Positions 1 through 7,928 of a stretch of 64,000 nucleotides of DNA are shown piece by piece. Numbering within the stretch: position 1 is the first letter of the stretch; the number at the start of each line of letters is the position of its first letter. Source of the stretch: Austwickia sp. GTDB taxonomy: Bacteria > Actinomycetota > Actinomycetes > Actinomycetales > Dermatophilaceae. The stretch is from positions 744,001 through 808,000 of the forward strand of contig JADJTI010000006.1 in NCBI GenBank assembly GCA_016711265.1, written 5' to 3'. The notes under the pieces were generated by a model. That model made no database searches and was not told the origin of the DNA. It saw only the letters and a list, made by a program, of their open reading frames with translations. The translations under genes and the position numbers were made by a program.

Positions 1-23
1 CACAGAAGAGAGTTGTTTTACCC

Positions 24-227
24 ATGGCACAGGGCACCGTGAAGTGGTTCAACGCCGAAAAGGGCTTCGGCTTCATTGCACAGGACGACGGCGGACCCGA
101 CGTCTTCGTGCATTACTCGGCGATTCAGACCGGCGGCTACCGGTCGCTCGACGAGGCGCAGCGCGTCGAGTTCGAGGTCACCCAGGGCCCGAAGGGCCCT
201 CAGGCGGACGCCGTTCGCCCGCTCTAA
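24..227 (+). CDS. cspA: Cold shock protein (CspA family)
   Basis: A 67-residue single-domain cold shock protein, the usual size for the family. The RNP1-type motif KGFGFI is at about residues 13-18, and RNP2-type VFVHYSAI follows at about residues 28-35. Such proteins bind single-stranded RNA and DNA and melt RNA secondary structure in the cytoplasm. The ATG at 24 begins MAQGTVKWFN, the standard family start, but no clear Shine-Dalgarno sequence precedes it. The promoter, if adjacent, lies outside the window. The stop overlaps the nominal stop of the convergent LCP frame, so the two genes face each other across the repeat at 383-607. Identity is secure; the physiological trigger (cold or constitutive) is not visible. 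Confidence 0.93.
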   Translation: MAQGTVKWFNAEKGFGFIAQDDGGPDVFVHYSAIQTGGYRSLDEAQRVEFEVTQGPKGPQADAVRPL

Positions 228-2272
228 GACTCAGGGCGGCAGTAACCCTTCGATAGAGCTTGCGGCGGCGTCCAGTGGGCGCCGGCCGGACGAGGCCCCT
301 GGCAATGCCAGGGGCCTCGTTGCATGTCCGGGAGGCGGTGATCGCTCCACCCGCTGCCGCCCGGAACCCCCTTCACGCTCGAACCCACGCCGCTCGCTGA
401 AACCCACCTTGCTCGCTCGAACCCACGAAGCTTCGTGGGTCCGGCGGTGGGAGGTGGGTCCGGCGGTGGGAGGTGGGTCCGGCGGTGGGAGGTGGGTCCG
501 GCGGCGGGAGGTGGGTCCGGCGGCGGGAGGTGGGTCCGGCGGTGGGAGGTGGGTCCGGCGGTGGGAGGTGGGTCCGGCGGTGGGAGGTGGGTCCGGCGGT
601 GGGACGTGGGTCCGACGACCGTGTACCGGGGCTGCTTCAAGGCACTCAGCAGGCCTCGCTGACGTCCACCACGCCCTCCGCGTCCGTTCGAGCTGGACGA
701 GCTGGACGAGCTGGACGAATTCGACGGGGTGGACGTACGGCTCGAGGTGCGAGTAGAGGTCGCCGTCGGCTTCTTGGTCGGCGTCGCCGTGGGTGTGGGC
801 CAGGGATGCCCTCGGCCGTCGGTGGCCGGCTGCGGATTCGACGCCGGGTCGATCGCGTGCAAGACGTAGGCGTGCACCCACTCGTAATCCGGCCGGGTGT
901 TGTCGAAGATCTTGTAGGTGAACGGCAGGCTCCGGATCTTGCCCTTCTGGACCCGGTTGCCCAGTTCGGACCACAGGGCCAGCTGACTGGTGTCGATGTC
1001 GGTGGCGATGTTGTCCTGGGCCACCTTGAGCAAGTCGGGCAGCCTGGTCAACAGGGTCGTCGGGTTCACCTGACGAGCCAGGGCGGCGAGCATGCATCGT
1101 TGCCGTCGCATCCGACTGAAGTCGTCCGTGGTCACCCGGGACCGCGTGTACCACATGGCGGTGTACCCGTCCATGTGCTGCCGTCCCGGCTCGATCCACC
1201 CGGTGATGCTGCCCGGGATGATCTGGCCCGCCTCGTTCAGCTTGCCCCCCTTGGGCAGCCGCTCCTTCACCGTGACGTCGACCCCGCCGACCGCGTCGAC
1301 GAGCGCGCTGAAGCCCCGGATGTCCACGATAACGGTGTTGTCGATCGGCAGCCCCAGGAAGTCGTCGATCACGTCCGAGAGCTCAGCCAGCGCGGCGCTG
1401 CGGGGGTCGTGACCCGGGAAATCGGCCGGTCGGGCGGTCGCCTGCTCCTCGACGCGTCGCCAATAGTTCGTCAACCAGCAATCCGGGCCGCACCGGGTGC
1501 CGTAGGGGAACAGTTTGGCCATCGGGCTCGTGGGCCGGATCGTCCAGCCGTTGAGGTTGCGGGGGATGCCGAACAGCGTGGTGTTTCCGGTGGCCGTGTC
1601 GATGCTGGCGACCATCATCGAATCGGTGCGGATGCCCGGACGGTCGGGGTAGGCGTCGGTCCCCAGCAGGAGCACCGTGATGCGGGGGATGTTCTGCAGC
1701 GCGTCGGGCTTGGCCAGCTCCTGGCTCCGGCCGGTGTCCCGCGGTTTGAGGTTGCTGACCCCGAAGATGCGGGTCACGGCGTCGCGCGAGATCAGCGCGT
1801 ACCGTCCGGCCAGCACGGTGGGGGTGATCAGCACCCCGCAGAGCAGGCCCACGAACATCGACATCCCGATGTTGAGCGCGGTGCTGCCCGGGCGGGCGCG
1901 GGTGATCCAACCGGTGGCGACCACCGAGGCGGCGAGCGCCGCGACCGCGAGACCTCCCCCGATGACGAGGGCCTGTACGACGCGCGGTCGCACCGCGACG
2001 TACAGCGCGGCGTCGCGGACGCCGTACCAGTAGAAGGTGGCGGCGACACCGACGATCACCAGGACGAACAGCGCCAACAATGCGCCGCCCAGCTTGCGCC
2101 GACCCGCCAGCAGCAACCCGGCGCCGGGGAGCAGTGCTCCCAGCGTGGTGAGCCCGAAGAACCGACCGAGAGTTGACGACGACTGCGCCCGAGAGGCGGC
2201 CCGGCTCGCAGGGGCAGGCGAGGGTGTCGTCGGACGCCGGCCGACCGAGCCGTCGTCGGGCAGATAACTCAT
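224..2272 (-). CDS. LytR-CpsA-Psr (LCP) family cell-wall ligase with repeat-derived C-terminal tail
   Basis: Membrane-anchored LCP phosphotransferase, a family that attaches glycopolymers (teichoic acid or arabinogalactan type) to peptidoglycan. Several hydrophobic helices occupy about residues 32-165. The extracellular LCP domain follows, with LLLGTDAYPDRPGIRTDS near residue 200 and the Arg-rich DDFSRMRRQRCMLAAL motif near residue 395. ATG 2272 is preferred over the GTG at 2284 because GAGGGGA lies just upstream of it. After about residue 490 the protein becomes Thr/Ser/Pro-rich with a Ser run. It then reads without a stop through nine copies of a 19-bp DNA repeat, giving 19-residue units such as THLPPPDPPPTAGPTSHRR, and ends on the convergent csp stop. 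The LCP call is firm. Whether the last ~180 residues are a real tail or an accidental extension after loss of a stop cannot be decided here. Confidence 0.85.
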   Translation of the reverse strand: MSYLPDDGSVGRRPTTPSPAPASRAASRAQSSSTLGRFFGLTTLGALLPGAGLLLAGRRKLGGALLALFVLVIVGVAATFYWYGVRDAALYVAVRPRVVQALVIGGGLAVAALAASVVATGWITRARPGSTALNIGMSMFVGLLCGVLITPTVLAGRYALISRDAVTRIFGVSNLKPRDTGRSQELAKPDALQNIPRITVLLLGTDAYPDRPGIRTDSMMVASIDTATGNTTLFGIPRNLNGWTIRPTSPMAKLFPYGTRCGPDCWLTNYWRRVEEQATARPADFPGHDPRSAALAELSDVIDDFLGLPIDNTVIVDIRGFSALVDAVGGVDVTVKERLPKGGKLNEAGQIIPGSITGWIEPGRQHMDGYTAMWYTRSRVTTDDFSRMRRQRCMLAALARQVNPTTLLTRLPDLLKVAQDNIATDIDTSQLALWSELGNRVQKGKIRSLPFTYKIFDNTRPDYEWVHAYVLHAIDPASNPQPATDGRGHPWPTPTATPTKKPTATSTRTSSRTSTPSNSSSSSSSSSSNGRGGRGGRQRGLLSALKQPRYTVVGPTSHRRTHLPPPDPPPTAGPTSHRRTHLPPPDPPPAAGPTSHRRTHLPPPDPPPTAGPTKLRGFERARWVSASGVGSSVKGVPGGSGWSDHRLPDMQRGPWHCQGPRPAGAHWTPPQALSKGYCRPES
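383..607. repeat. Modular 19-bp-periodic palindromic element, copy 1 (expanded)
   Basis: Two left modules of 19 bp (383-401, 402-420) adjoin the 20-bp perfect palindrome ACCCACGAAGCTTCGTGGGT at 421-440. Nine right modules of exactly 19 bp follow in phase from 437 to 607, consensus GGGTCCGGCGGTGGGAGGT, with units 4 and 5 carrying CGGC and the last ending GACGT. Left and right modules are partly complementary, so the whole can fold as a long imperfect hairpin. It lies between convergent csp and LCP. The same core and module length recur at 36083-36155 and 58338-58391, also between convergent genes. There are no spacers, so it is not CRISPR. It may act as a bidirectional terminator or a REP-like element; this is inference. 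Confidence 0.85.
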
Positions 2273-2541
2273 CGGTCCCCTCACCAGTGCCGCAGCGGCA
2301 CGTCGGGTTCATTGTGCCTTCCCGCGCGCCGGTGCGCGGGAAGTTCGCGCCGCACACGCGAGCGTCGCAACACAGGTTGTGCGCTACCTGGAGCGCGCCT
2401 CCACGTCGGCGCAGAGGTCCGGTGTACGGCGCGGGACGCCCCGCGGACGGCGGTCGCCACGGCGTACCGCGTTTTGGTGGCCGGAGCCGCGGCCCGGTAA
2501 CCTGATCTGGCTCCGGCACCGCGCTCGCGCAACCGGGGTGG

Positions 2542-2635
2542 GGAGGCGTCGCCTAGTCCGGTCTATGGCGCCCGCCTGCTAAGCGGGTTTGGGGGTTAAA
2601 CCCCATCGAGGGTTCAAATCCCTCCGCCTCCGCCA
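2542..2635 (+). tRNA. tRNA-Ser(GCT)
   Basis: Type II tRNA with acceptor GGAGGCG pairing CGCCTCC, anticodon stem CCCGC/GCGGG around loop CTGCTAA (anticodon GCT at 2578-2580), a long variable arm, GGTTCAAATC T-loop and encoded CCA at 2633-2635. A TAACCT -10-like box lies at 2498-2503. It reads serine AGC/AGT codons. Confidence 0.95.
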
Positions 2636-2638
2636 TGT

Positions 2639-2689
2639 GATGTCCGCGGACATCGCCGAACACCCGGGCCCACGAGGTCCGGGTGTTCG
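2639..2689 (+). terminator. tRNA-Ser(GCT) 3' hairpins and terminator
   Basis: A small hairpin GATGTC-CGCG-GACATC (2639-2654) is followed by a strong stem CGAACACCCGGGCC / GGTCCGGGTGTTCG (2657-2689, one G-T pair). The second stem is a likely intrinsic terminator with little T-tract. The 6-bp stem of the first hairpin recurs behind tRNA-Ser(CGA) at 36930-36945. Confidence 0.65.
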
Positions 2690-2728
2690 ACGTTTCTCGG
2701 AAGCTCAGCTCACGGGCGCCAGGCGCGG

Positions 2729-3205
2729 TCAGACCTGGCGGGGAACCTTGCCCGTCATCGTCAGCCAGCGACACATCAGTCGGTGACCACCGTCGGAGGC
2801 CTTGCCGAACATGAGGGGGCAACCCCCGGAGATGACCGTGATCCCGGCAGCCCGACCCAGCTCGGCCGCTTCCTGCGACACACTCCCAGCGCCGAAGCCC
2901 CGGTGCAGCCACACCTGGGTGACCCCGAGGTCGATGGCCTCGCGCATCGTGGCGGGCGCCTGCTCGGGACGGGTGGCGATCACCACGGCGTTCACGCCGC
3001 CCGGGATGGCCGCCAGATTGGGGTACGCCGGGTCCCCCTCGAGCGTGTCCGCGTGCGGGTTGACGGCGAACACCGTGAAGCCCCGCTCACGCAGTCGGGT
3101 GTAGATTCCGTTGCCCGCCTCGCCCTTGGGGCTTCGGGAAACCCCCGTGACCGCAATGCGATCGGCGGCCAGGAAGCTGTCGGCGGCGTCCTTGATGGTC
3201 GGCAC
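2729..3205 (-). CDS. CoA-binding domain protein (YccU-like)
   Basis: About 158 residues forming a single Rossmann-type CoA-binding domain. IAVTGVSRSPKGEAGNGIY near residue 15 is the nucleotide loop. VFAVNPH, VVIATRPEQAP and VWLHRGFGAGSVSQEAAE follow in family order, and the C-terminal CPLMF motif is typical of the YccU/YneT group of stand-alone CoA_binding_2 proteins. Their biochemical role is unknown beyond binding CoA. I chose the GTG at 3205 (VPTIKDAADSFL) because the longer frame to 3367 overlaps the upstream kinase gene and its extra residues have no family match. It lies 70 bp downstream of the sensor kinase on the same strand and could be co-transcribed. Confidence 0.8.
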   Translation of the reverse strand: MPTIKDAADSFLAADRIAVTGVSRSPKGEAGNGIYTRLRERGFTVFAVNPHADTLEGDPAYPNLAAIPGGVNAVVIATRPEQAPATMREAIDLGVTQVWLHRGFGAGSVSQEAAELGRAAGITVISGGCPLMFGKASDGGHRLMCRWLTMTGKVPRQV

Positions 3206-3275
3206 GATGCCATTGAAACACCGCTCCGAGCTCCCTCTAGTCCAGGTGCCGACGGATCGAGTGATCTTCGGCGCA

Positions 3276-4757
3276 TCAATGACCGGTGGGTAGCCGCAGG
3301 GTGAACACGGTCTGGCCGGGGCGGCTGGCGACCCGCACCGTCCCGCCGTGGGCGGCCACGACGGCATCCACGATGGACAGCCCGAGCCCGGTTGAGCCTT
3401 GAGCCCGGTTGCGAGCCTCGTCGCCGCGGGTGAACCGAGAAAACACCCTGGGCAACAGTTCCGGGTCGATGCCCGGCCCGTCGTCCTCGACCTCCAGTAC
3501 GGCGTGCGGCCCCTGCGCGCGCAACCGGGCGGTGACCGTCGTACCGGGCGGGGTGTGCACCCGAGCGTTGTGGAGCAGGTTGACCACGACCTGGGTCAGC
3601 CGCTGGGTGTCCCCGACCGCCTCGACGGCCTCCTCCGGGAGGTCGAGGCGCCACCGGTGCTCCGGGCCGGTGACCCGCATGTCCGCGACCGCGTCGATCG
3701 TCAACATGGTCAGGTCCACGGGCTGGCTCGCCAACGGCCGCCCGGCATCCAGCCGGGCCAGCAGCAGCAGGTCCTCCACCAGAGCGGTCATCCGTAGCGA
3801 TTCGGCGTCGATCCGCCCGAGGGCATGGGTGATCGACGGCGGGACGGGTGCCTGCTCGCGGCGGGACAGTTCGGCGTACCCGCGGATGGAGGCCAACGGC
3901 GTACGCAACTCGTGAGAGGCGTCGGCGACGAACTGACGCAACTGCGTCTCCGACCGGTGGCGTGCCTGCAAGGACGCGTCCACGTGGTCCAGGAGCTGAT
4001 TCAGGGCGGCCCCCACCTGACCCACCTCGGTCCGCGAATCGGTGTTGCTGATCGGCACGCGCTCGGCGACGGTGACGTCGCCTTGGGACAAGGGGAGGTG
4101 GCTGACCCGCGTGGCCGTGTCGGCGACCCGACGCAACGGGCGCAGATTCGCGCCCACCAGCCACCAGCTGCTGATGCCCATCAGGGCCAGGCCCAGCAGC
4201 CCGAAGATGGTGGAGAGCAGCGACAGGCGTGCCACCGTCTGCTCGGTTTGGTGTTCCGGCAGTCCCGAGATGGTGAGCCGTCCGAACTCGGCCGTGCGCG
4301 CCGCTACCCGGTAGTGCCCGATCTGGTCACCCAGGTCCAGGGAGATGGGACGTTCGGACAACCCGGCCGCCATGATGTGGGCGAGCTGGTCGCCGGTCAG
4401 GGTGACCTGACGGCGGTCGAGGGTGGTGACGAAGTTGCGGGTGACGATCGGACCCGCGGCCTGCACCAGCAACCCGTCGCCGAACGGTCCGGGACGGCCC
4501 GCGTCGTCCTCGCCCCAGTCGACCGACCCGGGCCGGCGGGTGTCGCGGCTGCGGTCCGGCAGCATGGCCAGGGTCTGGACGACGCGTCGGTCCAGTTCGT
4601 CGTTGAGGGAGCGGCTCAAGGTCAGGACGGTCGCCGCGCCGGTGGCCATGGTCAAGGCCACAAAAAGGGCGAGGATCGAGGCCACCAGTTTGCGGCGCAA
4701 GGACCAGCCCGCGGTGATCGAGGCGCGCGGGCCCGGCTCCTGCGGGGACTCGGTCAC
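3276..4757 (-). CDS. Sensor histidine kinase of an OmpR-type two-component system
   Basis: About 493 residues. TM1 is at roughly residues 24-45 (LVASILALFVALTMATGAA), followed by a periplasmic sensor segment of about 130 residues, TM2 near 185-205, a HAMP linker, and the dimerisation/phosphoacceptor helix FVADASHELRTPLASIRGYA whose His is the phosphorylation site. N-box VVVNLLHNARVH, G1 EDDGPGIDPELL and G2 GSTGLGLSIV complete the ATPase. The GTG start at 4757 overlaps the regulator stop in a GTGA junction, showing translational coupling. Architecture and order resemble mycobacterial TrcS/MprB-type kinases. The signal sensed cannot be told from sequence. Confidence 0.92.
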   Translation of the reverse strand: MTESPQEPGPRASITAGWSLRRKLVASILALFVALTMATGAATVLTLSRSLNDELDRRVVQTLAMLPDRSRDTRRPGSVDWGEDDAGRPGPFGDGLLVQAAGPIVTRNFVTTLDRRQVTLTGDQLAHIMAAGLSERPISLDLGDQIGHYRVAARTAEFGRLTISGLPEHQTEQTVARLSLLSTIFGLLGLALMGISSWWLVGANLRPLRRVADTATRVSHLPLSQGDVTVAERVPISNTDSRTEVGQVGAALNQLLDHVDASLQARHRSETQLRQFVADASHELRTPLASIRGYAELSRREQAPVPPSITHALGRIDAESLRMTALVEDLLLLARLDAGRPLASQPVDLTMLTIDAVADMRVTGPEHRWRLDLPEEAVEAVGDTQRLTQVVVNLLHNARVHTPPGTTVTARLRAQGPHAVLEVEDDGPGIDPELLPRVFSRFTRGDEARNRAQGSTGLGLSIVDAVVAAHGGTVRVASRPGQTVFTLRLPTGH

Positions 4758-5488
4758 GGCGCCGGCTTGAGCACGTACCCGACGCCGCGCATCGTATGGA
4801 TCATCGGCTCGCGGCCGGCGTCGATCTTCTTCCGCAAATACGAGATGTACAGTTCGACGACATTCGCCTGACCGCCGAAGTCGTAGTTCCACACCCGGTC
4901 CAGGATCTGCGCTTTGCTCAGCACCCGCTTGGGGTTGCGCATCAGGTAGCGCAGCAGTTCGAACTCGGTTGCGGTCAAGGCGATGGGTTCGCCCGCCCGG
5001 GTCACCTCGTGGCTGTCCTCATCGAGCACGAGGTCACCCACCACCAGCGTCGAGTCGCCCGCGGTGGCGGCGACCGCCGTACGACGCATCAGCGCGCGGC
5101 AGCGGGCAACCACCTCCTCCAGGCTGAACGGTTTGGTGACGTAATCGTCTCCGCCCGCCGTCAGACCGGCCACGCGGTCCTCAACAGCGTCCTTGGCGGT
5201 CAGGAAGAGGACGGGGATGTTGGGGTCCTGGGCGCGCAGTCGTCGCATCACCTCCAGACCGTTGAAGTCGGGGAGCATCATGTCGAGGACCACGGCGTCG
5301 GGCCGGAAGTCCTTGGCCGTCCGAACCGCCGCCGTTCCGGTGCCGGCGGTCCGAACCTCCCAGCCCTCGTACCGCAGCGCCATCGAGAGCAGTTCGGTCA
5401 GGTTGACCTCGTCGTCGACGACCAGGACCCGCACCGGGGAACCATCGAGACGGGTCAAGGGAGCCGGGGTGGCGGGCGCGGTGTCCAT
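4754..5488 (-). CDS. OmpR/PhoB-family response regulator
   Basis: 244 residues: an N-terminal receiver with VLVVDDEVNL and phosphoacceptor Asp in VVLDMMLPDFNGLEV, conserved LFLTAKDA and VTKPF, then a winged-helix DNA-binding domain ending ISYLRKKID...HTMRGVGYVLKPAP. It is the cognate partner of the overlapping kinase at 3276-4757. ATG 5488 starts MDTAPATPAPL. A longer frame exists to 5974 but runs back through the pckG terminator into pckG, so it is rejected. The operon promoter should lie in 5489-5600. Its targets are unknown. Confidence 0.93.
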   Translation of the reverse strand: MDTAPATPAPLTRLDGSPVRVLVVDDEVNLTELLSMALRYEGWEVRTAGTGTAAVRTAKDFRPDAVVLDMMLPDFNGLEVMRRLRAQDPNIPVLFLTAKDAVEDRVAGLTAGGDDYVTKPFSLEEVVARCRALMRRTAVAATAGDSTLVVGDLVLDEDSHEVTRAGEPIALTATEFELLRYLMRNPKRVLSKAQILDRVWNYDFGGQANVVELYISYLRKKIDAGREPMIHTMRGVGYVLKPAP

Positions 5489-5605
5489 GGCCTCCAGTGA
5501 ACCCGGGCGGCTCAGGTGTTTGCTAGGTGAATCCTGTGCGACTCCTGTGGGGCCACGTTGTGTGGCGACCTGTCGATCGGGTCGGCGTGGTGGGTGCCAG
5601 CATGC

Positions 5606-5642
5606 CCGAGGGGCCCGGGTCGTGACGACCCGAGCCCCTCGG
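5606..5642 (-). terminator. pckG terminator hairpin
   Basis: CCGAGGGGCCCGGGTCGT (5606-5623) and ACGACCCGAGCCCCTCGG (5625-5642) form an 18-bp stem with one mismatch and almost no loop, 40 bp past the pckG stop and ahead of the regulator gene. There is no T-tract. Confidence 0.7.
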
Positions 5643-5682
5643 CTCTGCAGTGGTGTGTCGTGGTGTGTCGTGGTGGGGTCGA

Positions 5683-7506
5683 TCAGCCCGCGACCGCAGC
5701 CTTCACCTTGTCGAATTCGGCCTTGATCTCGGCGGGAAGCTTGTCGCCGAACTTGTCCATCCACTCTTCGATGAGCGGGAGCTCCTTCTTCCAGGCCTCC
5801 GGGTCGTACGCCACGGCCTTGGCCACGTCGTCCGCCGGCATGTCGAGACCGGACACGTCGATGTCCTCGGGCTTGGGGAGCAGGCCGATCGGGGAGTCGA
5901 TGACGTCGACCTTGCCCTCGAGCCGGTCCACGATCCACTTCAAGACGCGGACGTTGTCGCCGAAGCCAGGCCACAGCCAGTGACCGTCCTCGTCCTTACG
6001 GAACCAGTTCACCTGGTAGATCCGCGGGAGTTGGGCACCCTCGGTCTTGCCGATGTTGATCCAGTGCTGCACGTAGTCGGCCGCGTTGTAGCCGATGAAG
6101 GGCAGCATGGCCATCGGGTCACGTCGCACCACGCCGACCGCGCCGGCCGCCGCTGCCGTGGTCTCCGAGGACAGGCACGACGCCACGTAGGTGCCGTGGT
6201 TCCAGTCGCGCGATTCGTAGACCAGCGGCACCGTGGTGGCGCGGCGTCCGCCGAAGAGGAAGACGTCGATCGGCACGCCGTTGGGCTCGTCGTACTCGGC
6301 GGCCATCATCGGGCACTGCTTGGCCGGGGTGGTGAACCGGGCGTTCGGGTGGGCGGCGTTCTCCCCGTTGTCGGGGGTCCAGTCGCGGCCCTTCCAGTCG
6401 GTCAGGTGAGCCGGCTTCTCCGACGTCATGCCCTCCCACCAGATGTCGTCGTCGTCGGTCTTGGCGACGTTGGTGAAGATCGAGTGGCCCTTTTCGAGGG
6501 TGAGCATGGCGTTGTTGTTGGTCGCCTTGCCGGTGCCGGGGGCGACGCCGAACAGGCCAGCCTCCGGGTTGACGGCGTACAGGCGACCGTCCTTGCCGAA
6601 CCGCATCCAGCAGATGTCGTCGCCGACCATCTCGGCCTTCCAGCCGGGGATGGTGGGCTCGAGCATGGCCAGGTTGGTCTTGCCACAGGCGCTGGGGAAG
6701 GCGCCGGCGATGTAGTAAGTCTTACCCTCGGGGTTGGTCAGCTTGAGGATCAGCATGTGCTCGGCCATCCAGCCCTCGTCGTGGGCCATGACCGAGGCGA
6801 TCCGCAGCGCGTAGCACTTCTTGCCCAGCAGGGCGTTGCCGCCGTACCCGGAGCCAAAGCTCCAGATCTCGCGGGTTTCGGGGAAGTGCGAGATGTACTT
6901 GGTCTCGTTGCACGGCCACGGCACGTCCTGCGCGCCGGCCTCCAGCGGGGCGCCGACCGAGTGGATGCACTTGACCCAGTCCGCGTCGGTCTTCTCCATC
7001 TGCTTCAGGACGTTGGAGCCGATGCGGGCCATGATGCGCATGTTCACCACGACGTACGCCGAGTCGGTGAGCTCGATGCCGTACTTGGGCTCGTCAGCCT
7101 CGAGGTGACCCATGACGAACGGGATGACGTACATCGTGCGGCCCTTCATGCACCCCCGGTAGAGGTCGCTCATGAGGGTCTTCATCTCGGCCGGGGCCAT
7201 CCAGTTGTTCGTGAACCCGGCGCCGTCCTGTGACTCCGAGCAGATGAACGTCTTGTCCTCGACGCGAGCGACGTCAGCAGGGTCGGACTTGCACCAGAAG
7301 CTGTGCGGCTTCTTCTTGTCGTCGAGACGGTAGAACGTGCCGCCGTCGACCAGTTCCTGACAGAGACGCTCGTTCTCTTCCTCGGAACCGTCGACCCACA
7401 CGATCTTGTCCGGGGTGACCAGGGCTGCGACCTCGTCGACCCAAGCTGCGAGCCGGGCGTGGGTGGTGCCGCCCTCAGTGGGGATGTTGGTGGTGGTGTC
7501 GGTCAT
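5683..7506 (-). CDS. pckG: Phosphoenolpyruvate carboxykinase (GTP)
   Basis: 607 residues, the normal length for GTP-dependent PEPCK. It interconverts oxaloacetate plus GTP and PEP plus GDP plus CO2 in gluconeogenesis or anaplerosis. FPSACGKTNLAML near residue 270 contains the kinase-1 P-loop with the reactive Cys. GDDICWMRFGKDGRLYAVNPE contributes metal and nucleotide ligands, and GFGDNVRVLKWIVDR lies near the C-terminus. ATG 7506 is preceded by AAGGGA at good spacing. A plausible promoter is TGGTCA (7593-7598) and TAGGCT (7570-7575) on the minus strand, giving a ~57-nt leader. It is monocistronic, with a hairpin at 5606-5642. Gluconeogenic PEPCK fits growth on acids handled by the 12-23 kb cluster, but no regulatory link is visible. 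Confidence 0.97.
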   Translation of the reverse strand: MTDTTTNIPTEGGTTHARLAAWVDEVAALVTPDKIVWVDGSEEENERLCQELVDGGTFYRLDDKKKPHSFWCKSDPADVARVEDKTFICSESQDGAGFTNNWMAPAEMKTLMSDLYRGCMKGRTMYVIPFVMGHLEADEPKYGIELTDSAYVVVNMRIMARIGSNVLKQMEKTDADWVKCIHSVGAPLEAGAQDVPWPCNETKYISHFPETREIWSFGSGYGGNALLGKKCYALRIASVMAHDEGWMAEHMLILKLTNPEGKTYYIAGAFPSACGKTNLAMLEPTIPGWKAEMVGDDICWMRFGKDGRLYAVNPEAGLFGVAPGTGKATNNNAMLTLEKGHSIFTNVAKTDDDDIWWEGMTSEKPAHLTDWKGRDWTPDNGENAAHPNARFTTPAKQCPMMAAEYDEPNGVPIDVFLFGGRRATTVPLVYESRDWNHGTYVASCLSSETTAAAAGAVGVVRRDPMAMLPFIGYNAADYVQHWINIGKTEGAQLPRIYQVNWFRKDEDGHWLWPGFGDNVRVLKWIVDRLEGKVDVIDSPIGLLPKPEDIDVSGLDMPADDVAKAVAYDPEAWKKELPLIEEWMDKFGDKLPAEIKAEFDKVKAAVAG

Positions 7507-7855
7507 GGATGTGGCCGTCCCTTCAGGTGATCGGCGTTGAGGTCACGCATTCGGTCGGTTACGGAGCCCAGCCTAGGAAGCCTGACACCCAGTGACCAGA
7601 GGGGTTTTCCGCTGGCGAGATGGGAGCGCGACCGCGGCGTGAGCGCTGAGTTCACCGTACAAGGCCGACCCGGGGGGCCGGGGCGCTGGGCGCCGACAAC
7701 CTGTGAAAACCCTCACCAGGGGCGTCGCCAGGGGTTTTTCCCGGACTCTGCGGCGAAGGGGGCCGGGGCAGGAGCCTCGAGGATTCGCCTCGTGTGGTGC
7801 CGTCACGGTACAGTCTTGCGGTGCCGTCGCGACCCTCAGGCAGGGCCAGGCGCAC
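7507..7855. other. Intergenic region pckG / tRNA-Arg
   Basis: No gene seen. It holds the likely pckG promoter (7570-7598, minus strand), an AAAACCCT...AGGGGTTTT hairpin-like segment at 7706-7739, the tRNA-Arg -10-like box TACAGT at 7809-7814, and the first copy (7826-7839) of a 14-bp direct repeat that recurs at 7963-7976. Confidence 0.5.
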
Positions 7856-7928
7856 GCGCCCGTAGCTCAACGGATAGAGCATCTGACTACGGATCAGAAG
7901 GTTGGGGGTTCGAATCCCTCCGGGCGCG
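7856..7928 (+). tRNA. tRNA-Arg(ACG)
   Basis: Acceptor GCGCCCG/CGGGCGC, anticodon stem TCTGA/TCAGA around CTACGGA (ACG at 7889-7891, A34 expected to become inosine), T-loop GGTTCGAATCC, and no encoded CCA. The wobble deaminase tadA that would modify it is at 35452 in this window. Confidence 0.95.

Noticed and set aside
437..607. CRISPR-like regular repeat
   Set aside because: The 19-bp units abut with no spacers, the unit is too short, and no cas gene is near. It is a simple tandem array belonging to the palindromic element.
473..2176. Long plus-strand open frame of 567 codons
   Set aside because: It is antisense to the LCP gene, has no family motif, and is open only because of high GC.
2285..2541. 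Protein gene in the gap before tRNA-Ser(GCT)
   Set aside because: Several short overlapping frames exist on both strands, none with a ribosome site or motif.
5489..5974. N-terminal extension of the OmpR-type regulator
   Set aside because: The extended frame crosses the pckG terminator and enters pckG in another frame; the receiver domain begins right after ATG 5488.
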